A DNA stretch of 64,000 bases from Siderastrea radians (taxonomy: Eukaryota > Cnidaria > Anthozoa > Scleractinia > Rhizangiidae), in contig OZ024887.1 of NCBI GenBank assembly GCA_964017195.1, positions 9,080,660 through 9,144,659 of the forward strand. The letters are read 5' to 3'. A program made the translations under genes and the position numbers. The stretch's first letter is position 1, and the number at the start of each line of letters is the position of its first letter. Under the pieces are notes generated by a model. The model ran no database searches. It had not been told where the DNA came from and saw nothing but the letters and a program-made list of their open reading frames with translations. Below, in pieces: positions 48,201 to 57,200 of the stretch.

Positions 48201-51200
48201 ACCGCCCCCCCCCCCCCCCCCGCCTCATCCCCTATGAAAAGGGGCGTTTGCCAAGGAGACAAATAATGAAAGCTTTTCGACATTGTCCGACCAGTGTTGC
48301 GAACGCTTTGGAGGCCGTACTTTATGATATCACAGGCAATGAACGATTTAAACGATTCATTTTAGATTCACAGCGTCCCACTCATGAAGTATCTCGAACA
48401 AAGTTCACAGAAGACAGGTGATCTTGTTTCATCTGTCTCCGGTTACGCCCATTTCATCTTTTTATGAAGTAACACACTAACGGGAAACGTTACAGAGTCA
48501 CGCTACAAACCGACATTCTCAACAAAAGCGTGATTCAAGGAAGTGTGATTCAATTTTCGGCATTATTAGACATTTATTCGAACCTTTTTTAAATACCGCA
48601 TTTTCTCGATTAAACGCCGGGGGCGTTTATTTAAAACTCGGCCTCGTAGTCCCGGCGTTTATTCGAACCCGGCGTTTATTCGGCCCGGCGTTTATTAAAT
48701 AAATGCATTTTTCAGTATTGGAAGTTTAGTAAACCAAGAACCAAAATCCATCAAAAACGTTTAAAAAATGTGAAACAGTGTCATCAATTTTGTCTCATCT
48801 AAGTGAATCTGGTAAGTTATTTTAAAAAACATCACTGACAGAAGTGCATGAAATATGGAGGAAGTGTATCGGTAACTGCTCGAGAGCAAACGTACTGTAC
48901 AAGCAATTTTGAACAAGGTGGTGACGAGGTTCCTTCTCCATCAGTTCTGAGAAAGGCAAAATTATGGAACGATTCAATTGCAAGAAACTGCTGAAGAAAC
49001 GCTGGAGAGACCCTCGAGATGATCCTTGCTTGATGCACAAGCCCGCAGAAAAGTTACCATGACCAGGGCCATAGGCAGAAAAAAATTATGACTGAGGCAA
49101 TGTCCATGATTAAACTCTCGTCCTAGGTATTTAGGGTGTTAAACGAAAAAAATGACTGAGGCAAGTGCCTCGGTTTGCCTCATACTGGATACGGCCCTGA
49201 AGGTTTAAAAGAGATTGACACGATTTCTGATGCGTCGTTTGTTTCATCTCTCAAATGTCTAAAATCATGTACAAAGCTGGTTGCTGGGGTTGCAACGAAT
49301 TCTATACTTTCTGTACTTTTGTAAAAGGTTTGAATATTAGTGTATAAATCTAAATAAAGTGGTAAAAAGAGAACTAGTATGCAGTCACGACACATAATCC
49401 TGATTTAATATACCCATCTCGAATAAACGCCGGGACCCCGAGTAAACGCCGGTGGCGTTTATTTTAAACTCAGCCCTGTAGACCCGGCATTTATTTGAAC
49501 CCGGCGTTCATTCGGGGTCGGGCGTTTAATCGAGAAAATACGGTACATATTTTTATATAAAAAAGCACCTGCCAACGAACAGCACAATCAGAATTTCTTG
49601 CTTATAAGTTGCGGCACTGAGGTTTTTGTGATTATGCTGCATTTCTTTTACACAATCCTCACAAATCAACAGTTTTTATGCCGGTAATTTTGCATAGGGC
49701 TGATGTGGGCTGCACATGCAAAACATATAAATGCCATCCTGGGAACAACAATAAGGGGAATTTTGGTTCCCATTCACACTATGCATTTTTAAACCGTCTC
49801 TTTTTTTTTCATTTGACTAAGAGGTAGCAAAATGTTTTTGTCTGCACAAGCATTTTCATATCGTTTTCATAATCACCCAATTTCCTTGTTACCGCTCAAG
49901 TTTCGACGTACTCACATCAATCCTATGGGTTGACGACATAGATCCCTACAAATCACGCAAGGAATCAAACATAACACACTGTCACACCCTAGTGGATTTT
50001 AGTTTTCACATTTGGTCTACACTGAAATGATCGAAAATATCATCAGCGTTTTAATTTCGATCATTTTCAGTTTTAATAGCGTGAATGATAGGCCAAAACG
50101 CATGAAGAAGTACGCGTTTTAAAAACGTATTATTGTGTAGGGGCCTTCGCCTGGCGTGACAACAGTGATGAACTCAATAAAAATTTGTTCTTGTTAGTAG
50201 GAGGTTTTGAGATGTTTGTTTGTTTATTTTATTTTTTTGTTTGCTTGCTTCTTCTTGGCTTATTTTCAAGAAAAAGCATGAACAACAACTTGTGAACTTT
50301 TTGGCAGTATAGTAATGCCTGGAACATTACCCCTGACGTTTGTGTCGGTTTCCCTACTTGAGAGTCAACAAGTCATATACTCTTTAACGCTGGGATTTCC
50401 GCTTTGACGCAGTGGTTACAGAAGAAACAATGAAAATCTGACAATTCTTACAGTCCATGAAAGTTAATTCCTTGGCTGGTTGTATTTTAAACTGTCAAAT
50501 AAATGAGTGTGCTGGCTGTTATTTTAGGGGTGGAAACTGAGCGATGGTGGGGGGGGGGGGGGGGGTAATTCAGAGTAAAGGGCAGAAAAGTGGAAAGTCA
50601 AGACCCCCATTTCCCCTATTAGTTTTGAGCTCATATTTGATAAAGATACGTTAGAAAGCATATCAAAGACTAAGCGTACTAACTGATGCCTAATTAAGCT
50701 TAAGTCTTGGTCTTCTCTCCACAGTTTGAAAAAACGCTGACCAAGAATCAGTGAAAGTTTATGATACAAGAGCCCCTGACCAGAGAGGACTGTAAATTTC
50801 TGAGAAGTATTTTCGTGCCTTCGTTCGCGAACCAGACAATACTGGATCTAACATCTCTGTCTAAAGAAGACTTCCAGGGATATGGAATAGTCCTAAAGGT
50901 GCTTGATGGCAAGTACGAAAGTGAATGTCTTTCTGTCTGGCTCATTGTTCTTCTCACTAAGGTCGGTCGGTCGTGGTCCCAGCAACATAAGAGAACGCAG
51001 ACGTGGACTGTGGTCCAGAGGACCACAGTCTACGTCTGTCCAAGTCCAAGTCTAGTGTAGAGTTAATCTGTGTTGTAGTCTTTAATCTTAAATTCAAAAC
51101 AATTTAATCATGACTGTTATTATACTCAAACACAAAGAATATTATAGACGAGTCACAACTCGAAGCAAATGCGTAACCATGACGGAATATGCAACCATAA

Positions 51201-54200
51201 CCGTACCAACTGATTACTTAACTGTACCGGCATCGAGCCAAAAGAAAAAAAACCTGCTAGCAAGTATTGATGTTGAATTTGGTTTTACTTCTAATTAGTT
51301 GGCAAAACCAGGTGCAAAACCTTTTAACTAATCACAGAGCGTATTTAAGTCAGCCAATAACTTCCAAGCAGTTAAACACTGTGTTGGTTACTTACCCGAC
51401 AGATTTGCCTCCTGAACAGTGGACTAAACTGGAATTGACCTCGGCTGCCACTGAGACCTAACAAGGATGACCGTCGCCACCGAACGCAGCAGTTTATGTA
51501 TCGTTTAGTTATTAGTATCTCAGCTTTTTGGCCTTCATGTTATTGTGAAAGAAATAGCTTTGTAGAAAAATCCGTCATTTCTTTGGGAACTTTAACACTT
51601 GATTTTTTTAAAGTGAACTTCAAATTTGTATGTAATTTAGTTCTAATTGGAGAGTTCATTTCTTACCACGATAGAGACCGATATTTCGGTTCCTTGAACC
51701 TGAAAACTTTATTAGTAGCTTTACATGACGTAACAAGGTGGATTAAATGGCACAAATGTGAAACAGATACTGATCAGGAAGATTAACTGTTCAAACGCGG
51801 TACGGCTGAAACAGCAGAGTAATGTCGCGAGATAACGTAATACACAGGAAAGGAAGATAATACTAAGTTTGGAAAAGCCAACAGTGATTAAAATCGCAAC
51901 ACAATTACACAGAATAACTCAGAACTATTGAGATTAACGCCGAATTGAAAGATTTTTGTCGCGGTAACCAAATAACTGGTTAGATGTGATTTTAGTGGGC
52001 ACTGTAGAATTATGCAGCAATTATAGATTAAGAAAGGGCCTCAAGGCATTCACGGTATTGTTCATGACATAAATTGCATCTTTTTAGTGTTTTTGTGATG
52101 TATTTTAGTTGTCGAAATACGAGCCTAAGAAACTAACTTCAGGTCTTTAAAATTGAGGAATTATGAAAAGTAATGTAGTAATTATCTTGTGAAAGTTAAA
52201 CATTAGTTTATTTAATTTGTGCCAATTTAGCTTCAGATCAGCTGAAAGGCAATTTATTGACGATCAAGAATAGTATAGGTCTACTTAGTTGACCTAAAGA
52301 GAACTGTGCGATTAAGGCTAGAACTCGTGATTGGCCATGATAGTATTGCGGTATTTGCCGCCACAAAAAATCCGTTTTGCACCGTTTGTTGGAGACGATG
52401 GGAAGAAAGAAAGTAAACTGTTCCAGGATCAAAATTCAAGATCTCAGTTCAGATCAGACCTCAGTTTCGACGGTTTTTTTTTTATTTTATTTTATTTTTT
52501 TTGCACTTAACAGTAAAAAGAATTTTTTTTCTTTTAAGAAATAACCTTTGAACAAGAAATAAAACAAAATTTTTACCACATCTGTTCAGTTTCTCGTTCT
52601 CTGATTGGTCGACAGCCGTGGGAGATGATCATGAGGGTCCATACCACGGCTCGCGTCATGAATGCTTGTCGCGAATGCTTGTGATCGATTTATTGTAGAT
52701 TCGCACAGCGAAAAAAAAACTCTTTTCTGTCTCAACCACTTTAATTGTTAAAAAATTAAGAAAGAAAGAAAAAAATGAGAAAAGAGATAACAGGGGAACA
52801 AGAATCGGTCACATGACTGAACGAAAAAGACACCAAAGCCTTTCGAAGTGTTGCAGCGTTTATTTCCAATCTGAGTGAATCAATAAAACTGCTCCGAAGC
52901 ACAAGTTTGGCACAAGTTTTTGGGAAAACATCTTCTAATTATTGGCTCTGAAATGTAGTACGTGTTTGATTCTTCTTGATCATGAAACATTGCTGTAATC
53001 ATCGTTCAAAGCGGATTGAGGCTGTACGATTTCATTATATTAACTGCGGGAGTTGAACCGAACAAGTTGTGATCAGTTCTCCCAACGGCGCCATCATGTG
53101 CCACTTTGATCGAACTAACGACGGAATTTGAACTTGAACAGGTAATTTCTATGCAGCTCAAAAACAAGATTAGTGTTGTGAGGAACGTCAAAATTCACCA
53201 TCTTGGTTTGTTAAACACAAAGCACAACACGCAGTTGTTCTCAGTTTAGAGGTTGCTGACGGAATGGTAAAAACAACACTCAAACAACTGGGGAAAAAAT
53301 TCAACTCCTTTTACGTGGCATCCGATTTGTATCTGAACCTTAATGGAGCTTTTGGAACACAAAGCTACAACGAGTGAAGGTAGACCAGTGTCAGTTTTGC
53401 ATGGTATATAGCCGAAAAAGAAAGTAGCTTGTACAGTACTTGTTTAGATTGCTTCTTGATTTTCGTACTGACTCGCAATAAATGTGTGACAATTTTTATT
53501 CAATGCTTCTGTCCCGTTTTACCATGTTTTATTTTATGTCTTGTCTTGATATTTCGGAGTAGAAGTCCTTCCTGATCTGATGAAACCTACTATTCAATAA
53601 AATTTTGACGGATCGACGCAACGATGAAGAAATTATAAATTGAAACACAACGCTAAATGCATAATTTTATATTCTTTGTGTGGGTGGTAAAAACAAATCT
53701 CCTCCAGTTTTCCGTGGTATGGCCTGTTATTTCCCACAATTTTCGTCATCTAACCGTCAAAATGTTATGGATTCCCGAGGCGTAATTTGTCAGTTAAATT
53801 GAAACCGAAACGGATTTATCTATTGAGGGGTGTTGTAAAAAACTTGTTTTGGGAGGAAGAACAATTGCTAAGTCAGTTGTGCTTCCAATTCGTTCGATAA
53901 ATTAGCGTATCATAATAAGAATAAGCTTATGAAACTTTGCTATACCCAGGTTGATTTGCAAAGAAAAGTGACTAGACATAATCAGCGAAGCAGTGAATAC
54001 GTTTATTATAAAGCAACCGCGGTTACCTAATACACCCTGTTCAAATATCTGCAAATTTGACGTTAGTTCATGCCTTATACAGGTTCATGTTTGCCAAGAA
54101 AAATACCAGTAATCCATTGAAACGTTTAATAACGAAAATAAAAAAGCAAACTCAATTGACGTGCAGTAAAGGCGATTTGCAGCAAACGTGTAGCGAGAGT

Positions 54201-57200
54201 AAAAAATTCTTAGCTTCAACGATCGTGCAAACACTTTCATGACCATTAACAGTCTGTCGATCAGTATACCGTTAACAGTTATCAATACGCTAGGTAAGTG
54301 AGGTCTTTGTTCCTTGTTCAGATTTAAACTTCATGTCCCTGAATTATTACCTATATTCCCGAAAAATGCTAGAGATTAAAAGACGTTTTTTCTAGTGGAA
54401 CGAAATCTCGAAGAAAATAGAAAATAAAAACATTTGTAACTGCACTAAAGAACTGAGTCAACCCTTCAGTTGAAAGCTAACAAGGTAATGTGAAACAATC
54501 AAACCTAATTTAATCAACATACTTATTCCTAAATCACAAAAAAGGTGCTTGACGATTTCGTATGTCTCTATCAAATGTGCTCAGATTTTCCACGAGGCTG
54601 GATGTTTGTATGCTGTTAACTGTCCCAGTCCCCTGTATTCCCCGTGATATTAACCGAGTTTGATCAGCTTAGTTTGTTAAGGCACCATTATGATGACAAA
54701 GCGAAATCTGGAAATAGCGTAATAGTCCTGAGGGAGCGGTGAGTAGGGTGGAAAGCACCCAGAGCTGAGGTGAATGAAGCGAGATATATATCTTTGCCGT
54801 TTTTTTTAGAGCTCCCTGATACCCCCACCCCCCTCGGTACTTTTGAACTCTGCCCAGGTGGAGTCATCCAACACACGACAAAATAAGGGACAGCACGTAC
54901 ACAGTGAACGGGCAATGCTTGTAGTTGTTCAGTAGTATTTCAGCTCGCAGTACAGCATGTTACTGTCTGTAGAGCCTACAAGCAAACCATCCTTATAAAC
55001 AATCGCAGACTGGGAGAACGTCAGCTCATTCCTATCATTCTCGTAGACCTCGCGAACCTCGTTATCAGGAAAAGCTATCCCGGATGCAGATGGTTTTCCA
55101 AGCTTGATCGTCAAAACTAGAGAGGGGCTTGGGTGACTGAGCCACAGATTTGCCGTCACTGGGTCGACATTGATGTTGTCTACATATGTACCAACTTTAA
55201 TTTCCCGTATAAACGAAATGAAAGTAAGACTGCACTTCATTCTTGATAGCAGACCGATCGAACGAAAGCTATTCACGGTATTTTGTCGTACTACAGTAAA
55301 ACTGTAAAGATCGGTTTTAAACGTTTAGTCTGATAATGACATTTTCAAGTAAAACAGAAAAGCTTAAAAAAAAGCTACACAGGGTTAACTGATTTTCTGT
55401 GGTGCTGCTTCTTACGCTATACAAGGTGGCTCTAACTTTTGAGACTGTGGTTAAATCCTAAGGAGTGACCATCGTTGCTTGGTTTCAACTGTTCTTGAGA
55501 GATGCATTCGTGATGGTTCATCACTATTTAATATCTTGAACAATTGACTGTTGCTTTTTGCGTACGGAAATACTTCGTATAAGAGTGGGTTGTCTGTTTT
55601 TGTTGTGAGCGAGCGAGTGAGTAAGTGAGTGAGTGAGTGAGTGACTGAGCCGTGAGTGAGTCGGTCAAACAGTCAGCCAGTCAATGAGACAGTCAATCAT
55701 TAACTTAGGAAGCCAGCCAGTAATTCAGTCAGACAGAAAAAACGTCAGCTAGTCGTCAGTCGGTCGGTTTTATTTTGAACATTTCTGCTTATTTTAATCC
55801 AATGTTTGGGTCTGGGACTCACAACGGTAGGTCTGGGACTGGTACGTAAATGGCCATAGTTGCCAAGTTTGACAGTTTTCTGCAGAGTTATGACTTTTGG
55901 GTAAATTTTATGCAAATTAGGCCCAAACCACGCCGTAAGTGGCCTGAGCCCTTCCCTTTGTGAAGCACATCCCTTGCGCCCCCCCCCCCCCCACCCCAGC
56001 CCCCTTACCCACTCCCTTAATTGGAGAATAGATTTGCTACAGTTTTAAACACAAACAATCCTGCTGGGGCGGGCAAGTATGTCAGCGACAAATATTACAC
56101 TCTCACACACTAAGATCCGGATTATTCTGAAAAACAACTTTATAGTGGTAGAGGATATTAAGGAGTCTACTAGAAATAAAACAAAAAAAAATTAAATTAA
56201 TTAACTTTGCTTAAAAAGAAGAAGGAAAGGAGGAGGAAAGCTTGAAGAAAAATTTTTCTCAGTTCTCACTTTTCAAAATCTGGTAAGACTTTACCAGGTT
56301 TAATTGTGCAAAGACATTCGATGAAGAAACTATTGGTAGACTTAGAAAGTTACAAGAAAAAGTCGGAGAAATTCATGCAAGTCTTCGTTATAAACTAGAA
56401 AAGTGTTTTGATATGTTCAAACCAGGGGGGGGGGAAGCAACTTCCCATACATTCTCTTAAATGAAATCCAAACGATGTTCTCACAACTTGCAAAGCAATC
56501 TATGAGGTTCTAGTCAGCGGATATACCTCCTACGCGTGCGCAGATGTTGCATGTTCCAACGGAACTTGGACGCTGAAGGGAAAAAATTATGGCGGCCAAA
56601 GGCGGCGGATTCGGTTTTGTCCCTTCGTTTAGGTAATTGACGAATTGATCGTATTTTACACTTTTATCATGTTTTCGTGCATTTTGCTTCTTATAAAGAC
56701 AAAAGTTTACTCTCGGAGTTTTTTAGTCGCAAAGTAGAACAGTAGCGCTTCGATCAATTGAGTCTGTGCTGATCGACTGTATAGAATCAGATAGAATTTT
56801 CTGAAGCTGGGTTAAAAACTGGGATCGGGTTCAAAGTACTGAACTGTGAAATGATCTTGTTAACACATAACTGGATTATTGATAATAAAAGTCGTATTTT
56901 GTGCGCAGGTATTGTTTCCATGCATTAGGTTATAGCGGTTTTGATTGAATTTATATTCCATCGATGCTTTATGGCACATTTCCCGTTGCAATTTATTTAG
57001 ACCACGCTGGAGGAAAACATGCAAACCGAGTACAGCCATAACTGTCTCATCTCATGCTATCAATTCGTTACAGAATGAGATGTAAAAAGAAACATTGACA
57101 GTATTTTTATTTATCACATGCATCAGTTCAGCGACAGACAAAGACCAAAATTATGTCGCGGAGTACAAGAAATAAAATCCTGAATAGTTCAAGCACTTTC

